64,000 nucleotides of DNA, from assembly GCA_016718605.1 (NCBI GenBank), contig JADKCY010000002.1:1-64000 (forward strand), given 5' to 3'. Shown one piece after another: positions 1-8,472 of this stretch (its first letter is position 1; each line of letters opens with the position of its first letter). A program made the position numbers and the translations under genes. A model generated the notes under the pieces. It ran no database searches. It had not been told where the DNA came from and was given only the letters and a program-made list of their open reading frames with translations. Source of the DNA: Lysobacterales bacterium. GTDB taxonomy: Bacteria; Pseudomonadota; Gammaproteobacteria; Xanthomonadales; Xanthomonadaceae.

Positions 1-915
1 GCGATGTTGCAGATAGGCGAGCATTTTCAGTTCACGTCGGCCACGTGTGACGGTATCCAGAATCAAGCCGGCAAAACCCGCCAGTGCCGCCAGAATCATC
101 AATCCTGTGGCCAGAATCGCGGTGGGGAACCGCGGCACCAGGCCGCTGCGCAGAAATTCCAGAATGACCGGGACGCCGAGAATCACACCCAGCAAGGCCA
201 TCACGATGGCGATGCCGCCAAAGAAAGCCAGCGGTCTTTCCGCGCTGAACAAGCGCAGCATGGTTTTCAGGATACGAAAACCGTCCTTGTAAGTGCTGAG
301 TTTGCTGAAGCTGCCTTCGGGGCGCTCCTTGTAGGGCGTATCCACTTCACCCACCGACATCTTCAGTTCCAGCGCGTGCACGGTGAGTTCGGTTTCGATT
401 TCGAAACCGGCGGTCAACACCGGAAAAGACTTGGCGAAACGCCGCGAAAAGGCGCGATAACCCGACAGAATGTCTTTGCAGGGACGGCCAAACAACCAAC
501 TCAGAAAGCCCGTCAGCATGCGGTTGCCCCACACATGACCGGCACGATAGGCCTCGGCGGCCTCGTGGTGGCGCACCGCCACTACCATGTCGTGGTGGCC
601 TTCACGCAGACTCCGCACCAGGGCGGGCGCGCTGGCGGCGTCGTAGGTGTCGTCACCATCCACCATCACGTAGATATCGGCCTCGACATCGGCGAACAGA
701 CGGCGAACCACATGCCCCTTGCCTTGCAGGCCGACATGCTGCACCCGTGCACCAGACGCGCGGGCAATCGCGGCGGTGTCGTCCCGCGAATTGTTGTCGA
801 ACACGCAAATTTCAGCGTCCGGTAGCGCCGCGCGAAAATCCGCCACGACTTGGGCCACGGTGATTGCCTCGTTGTAACAAGGCACCAGAACAGCAATTCG
901 GGGCGATTGGCCCAT
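1..915 (-). CDS. GT2 family glycosyltransferase, DPM1-like, C-terminus cut by window edge
   Basis: I translated this frame by hand; it opens at ATG 915 and runs off the window edge without a stop, giving at least 305 codons. The N-terminus is a GT-A fold: VPCYNE near residue 12, the nucleotide region FDNNSRDD, and the metal-binding DGDDTYDA near residue 87. A conserved CKDILSGYRAFSRRF follows, then SFSKLSTYKDG. Two hydrophobic segments begin around residue 235. This layout is typical of polyprenyl-phosphate sugar transferases at the inner membrane that charge a lipid carrier. The sugar and the acceptor cannot be read from the sequence. The gene is co-directional with mtnA (107 bp apart) but need not share its transcript. 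Confidence 0.85.
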   Translation of the reverse strand, partial: MGQSPRIAVLVPCYNEAITVAQVVADFRAALPDAEICVFDNNSRDDTAAIARASGARVQHVGLQGKGHVVRRLFADVEADIYVMVDGDDTYDAASAPALVRSLREGHHDMVVAVRHHEAAEAYRAGHVWGNRMLTGFLSWLFGRPCKDILSGYRAFSRRFAKSFPVLTAGFEIETELTVHALELKMSVGEVDTPYKERPEGSFSKLSTYKDGFRILKTMLRLFSAERPLAFFGGIAIVMALLGVILGVPVILEFLRSGLVPRFPTAILATGLMILAALAGFAGLILDTVTRGRRELKMLAYLQHR

Positions 916-1021
916 GGGAAGCTCGCGCAAAGAACGAATGGCGGGCAGTTTACTGGAGCACCGATGTCATTCGCAGTCCATGAACCCAGCCCATTGGTGA
1001 AGAAGGGATTGGTTTCAGCGC

Positions 1022-2080
1022 CTACGACAAGTCAACACCATTCCAAGCCTCAGCCATGCGCTGCGCATCCGGCCTGAGCACTACGCCGCGTTCGGTGACG
1101 ATGGCATCGATCAGTTCGGCGGGCGTCACGTCGAAGACAGGATTCCAGGCACGTACACCCTCAGCCACCGTGCGCTGACCAGCATAGCCCAACAATTCGG
1201 ACTCGCTGCGTTGCTCGATCTCGATCTCCGAACCGCTTGCGGTGCGCATGTCGACGGTGGATGACGGTGCCACCACCATGAATTTGACGCCGTGATGGCG
1301 CGCCGCAATCGCGAGGGCATAGGTGCCGATCTTGTTGGCGACGTCGCCATTCGCGGTAATTCGGTCGGCGCCGACAATCACCCATTGAACTTGTCCCGTG
1401 GACATCAGATACGCGGCGGCAGAATCGGCGATCAGGGTGGCGGGAATGCCATCCTGCAGCAGCTCCCAGACGGTCAGCCGCGCACCCTGCAACCACGGAC
1501 GGGTCTCGCCCGCGTACACCTTCCCTATACGGCCTTCCGCGACACCGGCGCGAATCACGCCCAATGCCGTGCCAAAGCCGGACGTTGCCAGAGAACCCGT
1601 GTTGCAATGCGTGAGCACGCCACTGCCCGCTGCGATCAGGGCCGCGCCAAGTTGACCCATATGGCGATTGGCGACGAGGTCCTCCGCCTCGATGGCCGCG
1701 GCTTCGCTCGCGAGCACATCTCGCCAGTTGGCACCCGCACTCGCGAGCGCGGCATTCATGCGGCGCAAAGCCCATGCCAGATTGACGGCCGTTGGTCGTG
1801 CCTCATTAAGCTGATTCGTTGCACCGACCAAGGCGGCGGCTGCCTCGCTCCCGCTGCCAGCCTCGACGCGCCGTGCGGCCAACACCAGTCCCCACGCCGC
1901 CGCAATGCCGATGGCTGGCGCACCGCGCACGACCAGATCGAATATCGCCTGCGCAACTTCCCCCACATCGCCACAGATCACGCGCGTTTGCTGCAGTGGC
2001 AAGACCCGCTGATCGAGCAGATCCAGTGCGTTGCCATTCCAGATGACCGCGCGCACGCGGTCGTAGCGTTCGTAGTCCAT
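1022..2080 (-). CDS. mtnA: S-methyl-5-thioribose-1-phosphate isomerase (methionine salvage)
   Basis: The protein converts 5-methylthioribose-1-phosphate to methylthioribulose-1-phosphate in the methionine salvage pathway (family knowledge). The conserved RGAPAIG segment lies near residue 53. The catalytic Cys (in THCNTGS, about residue 159) and Asp (in VGADRITANGD, about residue 239) fall where they do in characterised MtnA. With the ATG at 2080 it has 352 residues, a usual family length. The open frame extends to 2137, but the extra residues are not MtnA-like and would overlap the divergent gene. A GGTGG sequence lies just upstream of the chosen ATG. mtnP is about 6.4 kb away. Confidence 0.95.
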   Translation of the reverse strand: MDYERYDRVRAVIWNGNALDLLDQRVLPLQQTRVICGDVGEVAQAIFDLVVRGAPAIGIAAAWGLVLAARRVEAGSGSEAAAALVGATNQLNEARPTAVNLAWALRRMNAALASAGANWRDVLASEAAAIEAEDLVANRHMGQLGAALIAAGSGVLTHCNTGSLATSGFGTALGVIRAGVAEGRIGKVYAGETRPWLQGARLTVWELLQDGIPATLIADSAAAYLMSTGQVQWVIVGADRITANGDVANKIGTYALAIAARHHGVKFMVVAPSSTVDMRTASGSEIEIEQRSESELLGYAGQRTVAEGVRAWNPVFDVTPAELIDAIVTERGVVLRPDAQRMAEAWNGVDLS

Positions 2081-2145
2081 GCTTGCCACCGGGGAAAAGG
2101 GCGCAGAGGATAAGCTGACCATTGCCTTCATGGACACCGTTTTTC

Positions 2146-2856
2146 ATGCACCGTTTTCTGCGCGCGACATTTCTGACGCTGGGCTGTGTGACGTGGACGC
2201 CTGCCATGGCGGCCACACCAAACGTTCACACCCTTGGCGCGTCGTCCGCACTGAAGACCGGCGATCTGTCGAGCCATGCGAACCTGGTCGACTTTCGAAC
2301 GCTGAAAAACCTCTACGCGCTGGGTCCGGTCACCCGCATGGGTGGCGAAGTAACCGTATTCGATTCGCAACCTGCTGTGGCTCTGGTGCGGGATGGCAAG
2401 GTTACAGTTTCGCCATCTTGGGACTACCAACCGCCCTTCTTTGTCTATTCGCAGGTGCAGCGCTGGCAGGCCATCGCGCTACCCGAGGACGTGCGCGAAA
2501 CGGCCGACTTGCAGGCGTTCATCGAAAAAATCGCGGCTGTGCATGGCGTCGATCTGGAGCAGGCCTTTGCGTTTCGTGTCACTGCGATGGCTGCACAGCT
2601 TGGCTACCACGTCTTCAACATGCCGCCAGACGCGGTGATCGGCGCGCAACCTTTGGCAAGCTACAACACCGGCTGGAAAACTGAACGGTCCGCGGTCGAG
2701 CTGTTGGGCTTTTACTCGCGTCACCACGAAGGCGTCTTCCTCGGGGCCGGTGCGCGCATGCACATCCATTTCCGCACAACGGATGGTTCGCAGGCCGGAC
2801 ATGTGGATGACTTTCAACTGGCACGCGGAGGGCAACTATGGCTACCACAAAGCTGA
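2146..2856 (+). CDS. Exported acetolactate decarboxylase-like protein
   Basis: Acetolactate decarboxylases convert 2-acetolactate to acetoin with a zinc ion. This 236-residue protein shows the family pattern: GGEVTVFDSQP near residue 67 and, near the C-terminus, MHIHF followed by AGHVDDFQL, which supplies three candidate zinc-ligand His. The start at ATG 2146 gives a signal peptide ending at AMA-A around residue 22, so export is likely. A TTG start at 2122 is possible but lengthens the leader. There is no acetolactate synthase next to it. The last 19 bases overlap the next gene. The exact substrate is unproven. Confidence 0.75.
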   Translation: MHRFLRATFLTLGCVTWTPAMAATPNVHTLGASSALKTGDLSSHANLVDFRTLKNLYALGPVTRMGGEVTVFDSQPAVALVRDGKVTVSPSWDYQPPFFVYSQVQRWQAIALPEDVRETADLQAFIEKIAAVHGVDLEQAFAFRVTAMAAQLGYHVFNMPPDAVIGAQPLASYNTGWKTERSAVELLGFYSRHHEGVFLGAGARMHIHFRTTDGSQAGHVDDFQLARGGQLWLPQS

Positions 2857-3545
2857 ATCGCGCCTCTGGCAAGCCCAAGGTGCCTTCCAAAGGCCGCGCG
2901 GCCTCCACGCCGCGCAAACGTGCTGCCGCGAAACGCGATTCGACCGAACACGCGCCAGTTTCACCCGAATCGGTTTCTCCCGAAATCCTGTTACGCAACG
3001 CGTGTGTCCGGGCTGGCACGGCCGCCGCGGTGGGTAGTCTGAGTGCGCGAATTCCGGTACTGGGCTGGGTCGCGCCGTCGGTACTGTCAATCTTCACCGA
3101 CAAGCTGAGCGTCAAACAGATTCAGGATGACCTCATTCGCGATCTGCTGGCGCAGGCGGAGGCCCAGTTCACTCTGCGGGAACAGGCCGCGGTGGCGCTG
3201 TTGGCTCGCACGGCCCAAATTGGCACGCAGCAGCTTTCCCAGCGCACGCTGGACGCCTTGCTGCGCCCACTCGGCAACAGCGGTCTGGTCGCGACCCTGG
3301 GACGAACGCTACCCATGGCGGCCATCGCCGCCGACATTCTCGCCGCCGTAGCAAGCACCTGGTTGGTCGGCCAACGCACTCGCGCCATGTGCCAATTGCC
3401 CGGCCAACAAGGGACCAGCGCAACTGACGTGTTGTCGAGTCTGTCGGGAATTGATCAGAAGCGGCTGCTGGGCTGGAGCGCGGAGGCACTGAAGCAGGTC
3501 GTTCTGCCTTTGCGCAGCCTGCTGAATCTGCTGCGCAAAGCATGA
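2838..3545 (+). CDS. Hypothetical protein with basic N-terminus and hydrophobic small-residue segments
   Basis: I do not recognise this 235-residue protein. A strong GGAGG eight bases before ATG 2838, inside the end of the upstream gene, supports the start and suggests translational coupling. The first 35 residues are rich in Lys, Arg, Ser and Pro. Two weakly hydrophobic, Ala/Gly-rich stretches follow (about residues 58-85 and 150-175). They look more like membrane-interacting or glycine-zipper segments than classic transmembrane helices. There is no signal peptide and no recognisable catalytic motif. It ends 28 bp from the convergent permease gene. Confidence 0.6.
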   Translation: MATTKLNRASGKPKVPSKGRAASTPRKRAAAKRDSTEHAPVSPESVSPEILLRNACVRAGTAAAVGSLSARIPVLGWVAPSVLSIFTDKLSVKQIQDDLIRDLLAQAEAQFTLREQAAVALLARTAQIGTQQLSQRTLDALLRPLGNSGLVATLGRTLPMAAIAADILAAVASTWLVGQRTRAMCQLPGQQGTSATDVLSSLSGIDQKRLLGWSAEALKQVVLPLRSLLNLLRKA

Positions 3546-3573
3546 CAGCCGCCACCCTCAAACCCTGGCGTGT

Positions 3574-4971
3574 CTACACCCAGCCGGTCAGATAGAACAG
3601 CCCGATAATCACGAATACCGCCGTGGTCTTGATCAAGGTAATCGCGAAAATGTCTTTGTAGGCTTGACGATGGGTTAGACCTGTCACGGCCAGCAAAGTG
3701 ATGACTGCGCCATTGTGCGGCAAGGTGTCCATGCCACCGGAAGCCATGGAGGCCACTCGATGCAGCACTTCCATCGGAATGCCTGCCGCATTGGCGTTTG
3801 CGATGAAGGTTTCGGCCATGGCTGCCAGCGCGATGCTCATGCCGCCCGACGCGGAGCCCGTGATGCCCGCCAGTGCGGTGACGGTTACTGCCTCATTGAT
3901 CAGCGGATTAGGGATTGCTGACAGCGCGTTGGCCACCCACAGAAACCCTGGCAAAGCGGCAATGATGGCGCCAAAGCCATATTCGGACGCGGTATTCATC
4001 GAGGCCAGCATCGCTCCGGACACTGCCGACTTGGAACTTTCCGCGAATGCGGCCTTGACGCGGACCCATGCAAACAGCAAGACGCTGACGATACCGACAA
4101 GCAGCGCACCCTCAACTGCCCAAATGGCGGCAATCTTCGAGACCTCCTGCACGACTGGGGCGGGATTACCGATTACTGCGGGCACGAAAGAATGGCTGCT
4201 GCCATACAAACCGGGAATCCACAGCGTGAAAAGCTTGTTTGAAACGCCCACCAACACCAGAGGCAGGATGGCCAGCAGCGGATGCGCAAGTTTGCCCTCG
4301 GCAAGCACGGCTGGCTCATTCAGATGACCCTCGCCGTAGCCTTCGCTCGCAGCGGCCGCCGCACGCCTGCGCCAGTCCAGGTACAGCAGACCCACAATTA
4401 GGATGAACACGCCACCGATCGTCCCCAGCCAGGGTGCCGCCCACGTGTTGGTGCCAAAAAACGCGGTAGGAATGATGTTCTGAATTTGCGGCGTGCCGGG
4501 TAGCGCATCCATCGTGAAGGTAAACGCGCCAAGCGCGATCGTGCCAGGAATCAGCCGTTTAGGTATCTGATTCTGACGAAACAGCTCGGCCGCAAAGGGA
4601 TAGACGGCAAACACCACCACGAAAAGTGACACCCCGCCATAGGTCAACAACGCACAGACCAAGACGATGGACAACATTGCGCGTTGCGGCCCGACCAGGC
4701 GAATGGCAGCCGCCACGATCGCCTTTGAAAAGCCCGATATTTCAATCAACTTGCCAAACACCGCGCCAAGCAGGAACACCGGAAAATACAACTTCAGAAA
4801 ACCGACCATCTTGTCCATGAACAAGCCGGTGAACATCGGTGCCACCAGACTCGGATCGGTCAACAGCACCGCACCCAAAGCAGCAATCGGCGCGAACAGG
4901 ATGACGCTGTAGCCGCGATACGCCACCACCATCAGAAAGACCAGCGCGGCAAGAACGATCACCAGGGACAT
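3574..4971 (-). CDS. GntP-family permease (gluconate/hydroxy acid symporter type)
   Basis: This is a 465-residue polytopic inner-membrane protein with about 12 hydrophobic segments. It starts at ATG 4971 (MSLVIVLAALVFLMVV), whose leader is already the first membrane helix. The longer frame from 5058 adds a non-conserved polar stretch. Family signatures include LLTYGGVSLFVVVFAVYPFA, TFTMDALPGTPQIQN and, near the end, MASGGMDTLPHNGAVITLL. GntP permeases import gluconate, hydroxybutyrate or related acids with protons. The substrate is not decidable here, since no catabolic gene lies beside it. Confidence 0.88.
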   Translation of the reverse strand: MSLVIVLAALVFLMVVAYRGYSVILFAPIAALGAVLLTDPSLVAPMFTGLFMDKMVGFLKLYFPVFLLGAVFGKLIEISGFSKAIVAAAIRLVGPQRAMLSIVLVCALLTYGGVSLFVVVFAVYPFAAELFRQNQIPKRLIPGTIALGAFTFTMDALPGTPQIQNIIPTAFFGTNTWAAPWLGTIGGVFILIVGLLYLDWRRRAAAAASEGYGEGHLNEPAVLAEGKLAHPLLAILPLVLVGVSNKLFTLWIPGLYGSSHSFVPAVIGNPAPVVQEVSKIAAIWAVEGALLVGIVSVLLFAWVRVKAAFAESSKSAVSGAMLASMNTASEYGFGAIIAALPGFLWVANALSAIPNPLINEAVTVTALAGITGSASGGMSIALAAMAETFIANANAAGIPMEVLHRVASMASGGMDTLPHNGAVITLLAVTGLTHRQAYKDIFAITLIKTTAVFVIIGLFYLTGWV

Positions 4972-5502
4972 GCGAGACCTGTAGGGATTATCGGAATTCG
5001 CAGTTTCCGACCTCCATGAGTGTTTGCCCAGCGTACGAAAGGCCAACAACACGGCCACTTGCCGGAGTCAAGCCGCCATCAAGCTAGGCATTGTCCTTAT
5101 CGAAACATCACTGCAACGCGCCCACTGCAATCCAACGGTGCACTGCCACGCGTCCCGGGGCAAAAGGACACCGCCAAAAAGCCGCCATTCCGACAACCAT
5201 CACCTGATGTGTTCGATTCCTGTCGCTGAAACGCTGTCAACAGACCCGCCATCCAACTGATCGCGTTGGCCGCCGGGCATTGAGTTGGCCGCATTTCCAG
5301 CCTCGACATCGTGCGCTTGCACGGCGTCAGACAGGCAGCAAAGGAATTAGGTAAAACGCGCTCGGTCAAGCGTCGATGCCGGGAATCAGACTTTTGAGTA
5401 CCCAATCTCCGCGAGAATCTCCGTGGAGCGTGCATTGTGGCTAAGGCTTTGGTGACCGGACAAATTTCAATCGCAGATTGCGGCACGTCCAGCGCCGATG
5501 AA
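4972..5502. other. 531-bp intergenic stretch with no gene I can support
   Basis: This stretch lies between the 5' end of the GntP permease gene and the 3' end of the kinase gene. Short open frames exist on both strands, but none has a plausible ribosome binding site, conserved-looking composition or recognisable protein pattern. It presumably carries the permease promoter. I see no clear hairpin terminator, tRNA or repeat in it. Confidence 0.5.
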
Positions 5503-6471
5503 TCACCGCACAAACCACTGCCAGAGCAATGCAAAGATCCCACAGGCAAGTAACGCCATCCACGGCCACACGGGAAGCGAACGTGGCAATGCAGTCATGC
5601 GTGTCGTATAGCGCACCTGCGCGGCCTCGGAGTAACCACGCAGCGCTTCTGCTTCCGGCGAGGAACTGACACTGGCCTGCAGCGCGGTTAACAGTTGCTG
5701 GGTGTTGTCCAGCCGAGACTCGGGCGACTTGGCCAGCAAACTGTCCAGCAACGGTTGCAGCCAGCGGCAGCGTGCCGGCAAGACGGGCGTAGCGGCACTC
5801 GCATGCAGACGCGCGAGCGCATGCGGGTCGTCGCTCGAATATGGGGGCTGACCCGTCAGCAACTCATGCAGCACACAGCCCACACTGTAAAGGTCGGCGC
5901 GGCCATCCAGAGCACCACCTGCCTGTTGCTCCGGACTCATGTACAAGGGCGTTCCACCGGCCAAACTGGGACGCCAGGGCGTGTTTTGATCGCTGCGCGC
6001 CACCACCAGACCATAGTCGGCGATGACCGCCCTGCCCTCCACATCAAACAGGATATTGGCGGGCTTGAGATCACGGTGCAGCAGGCCTCGAGCATGCAGA
6101 GCCGACAGTCCACGCGCGATCTCCATCAAAATGCGCAACGCATCATCGACGGGCAGTCCGTCCGGCGCGCTGCGCAGGCGGTCGCGCAAATCACCGCCGG
6201 GTAGATATTCACTCACCCACCACAGCCGATCAGCATCGTCGGAAATCTCCAGCAGTGTTTCAAGATGGGGATGTCGCACGCCACGCAGTGCTTGCAGCGA
6301 CGCCCGTAACTGCGCCGTCAGCTCGACATCCTGCGCGACTTCGGGCCGCAACAACTTGAGCACCACCGCGCGCTGCCGCAATCCGTGTTCCACGAGATAC
6401 ACGCGGGAGCTGCCACCGGTACCCAATTCCCGAATCAGCCGGAAGCCCGGGATGCGATCCCCTTCCGGCAT
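5503..6471 (-). CDS. Hanks-type Ser/Thr protein kinase with C-terminal membrane anchor
   Basis: The kinase domain covers about residues 9-270. It has a glycine loop (GTGGSSRVYLVE), the lysine in AVVLKLLRPE, the catalytic loop HRDLKPAN, and DYG in place of the usual DFG. An activation segment with GGTPLYMSPEQ and DLYSVGCVLHELLTG follow. After a short linker, one hydrophobic helix (VWPWMALLACGIFALLWQWF) ends the protein, so the kinase faces the cytoplasm and is tail-anchored. The start is uncertain. ATG 6471 (MPEGDRIPGF) is placed 20 bases after dnaQ, but a GTG at 6513 has a well-spaced GGAGG and would add 14 residues. It is probably the last gene of the rnhA-dnaQ operon. Confidence 0.88.
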   Translation of the reverse strand: MPEGDRIPGFRLIRELGTGGSSRVYLVEHGLRQRAVVLKLLRPEVAQDVELTAQLRASLQALRGVRHPHLETLLEISDDADRLWWVSEYLPGGDLRDRLRSAPDGLPVDDALRILMEIARGLSALHARGLLHRDLKPANILFDVEGRAVIADYGLVVARSDQNTPWRPSLAGGTPLYMSPEQQAGGALDGRADLYSVGCVLHELLTGQPPYSSDDPHALARLHASAATPVLPARCRWLQPLLDSLLAKSPESRLDNTQQLLTALQASVSSSPEAEALRGYSEAAQVRYTTRMTALPRSLPVWPWMALLACGIFALLWQWFVR

Positions 6472-6491
6472 CGCGCGGGTCGGCAGCGAAC

Positions 6492-7199
6492 TCAGTGACT
6501 GTCGGCGAGCCACAAACACTTGCCTCCAGACTTCTTCTGCAACACGTCCAAGGCAGCCGCATGTGCGGCGCGTTCGTCGGCATTCGGGACCACGCGTGGC
6601 ACCTTCGGCAGTGCGGACACATCGAAGGGTAAGCGGTCGCCCGGCCGCGAATCGTTGCGCAAGCTCAAACCCAGATCGCTTTGTCCAGCCGTCAGTGCGA
6701 GATACACATCGGCGAGCAACTCGGCATCGAGCAAGGCGCCGTGCAGCGTTCGCGACGAGTTATCCACACCAAGTCGCTTGCACAGGGCATCCAGGCCGTT
6801 GCGTTGGCCGGGAAACTGCTCGCGCGCCAGTGTCAAGGTGTCGGTCACCCGCGCGATGTCGCGGATTCTGGGCAAATCCGCAGCAACCCGAGCCAGCTCT
6901 GCATCGAGAAAGCCCACGTCGAACTTGGCGTTATGCGCGATCAACTCGGCATCGCGAATGAATTCAACGAATTCCTGCGCAATGCTCGAAAACCTCGGCT
7001 TGTCGGCGAGAAAGTCCGAGGTCAGCCCATGAACGGCCAATGCACCAGGATCACTTTCGCGATCAGGATTTAGGTAGTGGTGAAAGTGACGTCCGGTCAA
7101 ACGACGACCGATCAGCTCCACGCAACCGATTTCGATCACCCGATGCCCAAGTTCCACCGGCATGCCGGTCGTTTCGGTGTCAAACACTACCTGCCGCAT
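6492..7199 (-). CDS. dnaQ: DNA polymerase III epsilon subunit (3'-5' proofreading exonuclease)
   Basis: DnaQ is the proofreading exonuclease of the replicative polymerase core. The 235-residue protein shows the DEDDh exonuclease pattern. FDTETTGMP lies at the N-terminus (Asp and Glu metal ligands), HNAKFDVGFLDAE lies near residue 97, and the last conserved His-Asp is in LHGALLDAELLADVY. The start at ATG 7199 follows the rnhA stop by one base; the open frame extends further upstream only inside rnhA. The rnhA/dnaQ neighbourhood is known from E. coli, although there the two genes are divergent. Here they are co-directional and tightly linked. Confidence 0.96.
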   Translation of the reverse strand: MRQVVFDTETTGMPVELGHRVIEIGCVELIGRRLTGRHFHHYLNPDRESDPGALAVHGLTSDFLADKPRFSSIAQEFVEFIRDAELIAHNAKFDVGFLDAELARVAADLPRIRDIARVTDTLTLAREQFPGQRNGLDALCKRLGVDNSSRTLHGALLDAELLADVYLALTAGQSDLGLSLRNDSRPGDRLPFDVSALPKVPRVVPNADERAAHAAALDVLQKKSGGKCLWLADSH

Positions 7200-7200
7200 A

Positions 7201-7641
7201 TCATCGCCCCTTGATCTGTTCCGCCGCCTGGCGCGCCAAACCGTCCACCCGCTCGTTGTCGGCATGCCCGGCGTGGCCTTTGACCCAATGCCAGCGAACC
7301 CGGTGCCGTTGCCGCGCCGCATCGAGTCGCTGCCAGAGGTCGGCGTTTTTTACCGGCTTGTTGTCGGCGGTTTTCCAACCGCGTCGCTGCCAGCTTGGCA
7401 GCCATTCCGTGATGCCTTTCTGCACATATTGCGAGTCGGTGAAGAGATCGACTTCGCACGCTTCTTTCAATGCCTGCAAGCCTTCAATCGCCGCCATCAG
7501 CTCCATCCGGTTGTTGGTGGTGTCTGGCTCGCCGCCGGCTAGCTCACGCTCGTGTGCACCAAAACGCAGCAACACGCCCCAACCGCCAGGGCCAGGATTG
7601 CCAGAACAAGACCCGTCGGCATGGATCTCCACATGCTTCAT
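7201..7641 (-). CDS. rnhA: Ribonuclease HI
   Basis: The enzyme cleaves the RNA strand of RNA-DNA hybrids. At 146 residues it matches the usual size. All four acidic catalytic residues are visible: Asp9 (HADGSCSGNPGPGG), Glu47 (NNRMELMA), Asp69 (FTDSQYV) and Asp133 (NERVDGLA). The auxiliary His is at 123 (KGHAGH). Its ATG overlaps the end of the upstream methyltransferase gene by four bases, and dnaQ starts one base after its stop, so the three genes are probably co-transcribed. Confidence 0.97.
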   Translation of the reverse strand: MKHVEIHADGSCSGNPGPGGWGVLLRFGAHERELAGGEPDTTNNRMELMAAIEGLQALKEACEVDLFTDSQYVQKGITEWLPSWQRRGWKTADNKPVKNADLWQRLDAARQRHRVRWHWVKGHAGHADNERVDGLARQAAEQIKGR

Positions 7642-8393
7642 GCCGCTTGATCATCCTGCAGACTGCGGCACTCTGCGGTGCGATCAATGCTCACCCGTGC
7701 CAGCGAGGCGTTGACTGTCACCGCGCGTCGGCGCATCGCAGGGCGCAAGGTCATGCCCGGCTTTCGCAACCGCGCCAGCCAGAGTTGACTGGCGCACAGC
7801 CAAGGTGCCCGCAGCATGGAATCTGACGCGAATATCTGCCGTGGCCGTGACCAAGGCCAACGTGAACCCACGCCACTGAGATGATGCACATCAAACCCCC
7901 CACCACGCAGCAGTTCGGCGATGCAGGCCGAGGGCATCGTTGCGGGGCGATAGCGCTGCCAATGCCAACGCCAAAGACTCCAGCGATTCAGGCCCAGCAC
8001 CAACAATTCGCCTTCCGGTTGCAAGAGCTCGGACAGTTGCGCCAACAAGACCTCGCTCAATGCCAACTCAGCGTGCCAGATCACGATCAAACTGAACGTC
8101 TCGCGACCAAAAGGCAGCGCGTCCACGTGACAGCGCAGATCACCGCCCAACCCACCGTGCGCCTCACGATTGCAGGTTCCGCGCGCGAGATGCAGGTGCG
8201 TCAAATGGGAAACATCCAACGGCAGCTCAAATCCCTGCGCCGCACTACCCGACAGCAGCAGGGCGCGTGCGCCTCGGGAGCGTTGCGTCGCGCGTTGAAT
8301 CAAGGCCGCTTCGGAGCGCAGCAGAGCATGACCGGCTCGGGTAGCGAACCAATCCAGGACGGTGGGCGACGCGGTGGATCGAATCTGCGGCAT
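7638..8393 (-). CDS. SAM-dependent methyltransferase, YafS-like by context
   Basis: This 251-residue protein starts at ATG 8393 (MPQIRSTASPTVLDWF); the upstream extension of the frame is rich in Cys and Arg and is not protein-like. It has a Rossmann methyltransferase layout: ALLLSGSAAQGFEL as a degenerate SAM loop, CHVDALPFG (acidic residue then DALPF, typical of class I enzymes), then FSLIVIWHAELALSE and LLQPEGELLVLGLN. The GxGxG loop is weak. A methyltransferase (yafS) also sits beside rnhA/dnaQ in E. coli, which supports orthology. The methylated substrate is unknown. Confidence 0.75.
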   Translation of the reverse strand: MPQIRSTASPTVLDWFATRAGHALLRSEAALIQRATQRSRGARALLLSGSAAQGFELPLDVSHLTHLHLARGTCNREAHGGLGGDLRCHVDALPFGRETFSLIVIWHAELALSEVLLAQLSELLQPEGELLVLGLNRWSLWRWHWQRYRPATMPSACIAELLRGGGFDVHHLSGVGSRWPWSRPRQIFASDSMLRAPWLCASQLWLARLRKPGMTLRPAMRRRAVTVNASLARVSIDRTAECRSLQDDQAA

Positions 8394-8472
8394 GTCGGCA
8401 TTGTGGCGGAAGCGGAATCGCGACGCACGGCCTCCCTGCCGTTTCGGCAGATACCTCGAGCACACACGCTTA

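Noticed and set aside
4..825. Long plus-strand open frame of 273 codons over the glycosyltransferase gene
   Set aside because: It is antisense to a clear GT2 glycosyltransferase, is rich in His, Gln and Arg, and has no protein family pattern; a GC-rich shadow.
1292..2113. Long plus-strand open frame over mtnA
   Set aside because: Antisense to mtnA in the codon-position mirror frame, with no domain or binding site.
5097..5549. 150-codon minus-strand open frame in the 4972-5502 gap
   Set aside because: Cys- and Ser-rich with no pattern, it overlaps the kinase 3' end, and has no convincing start.
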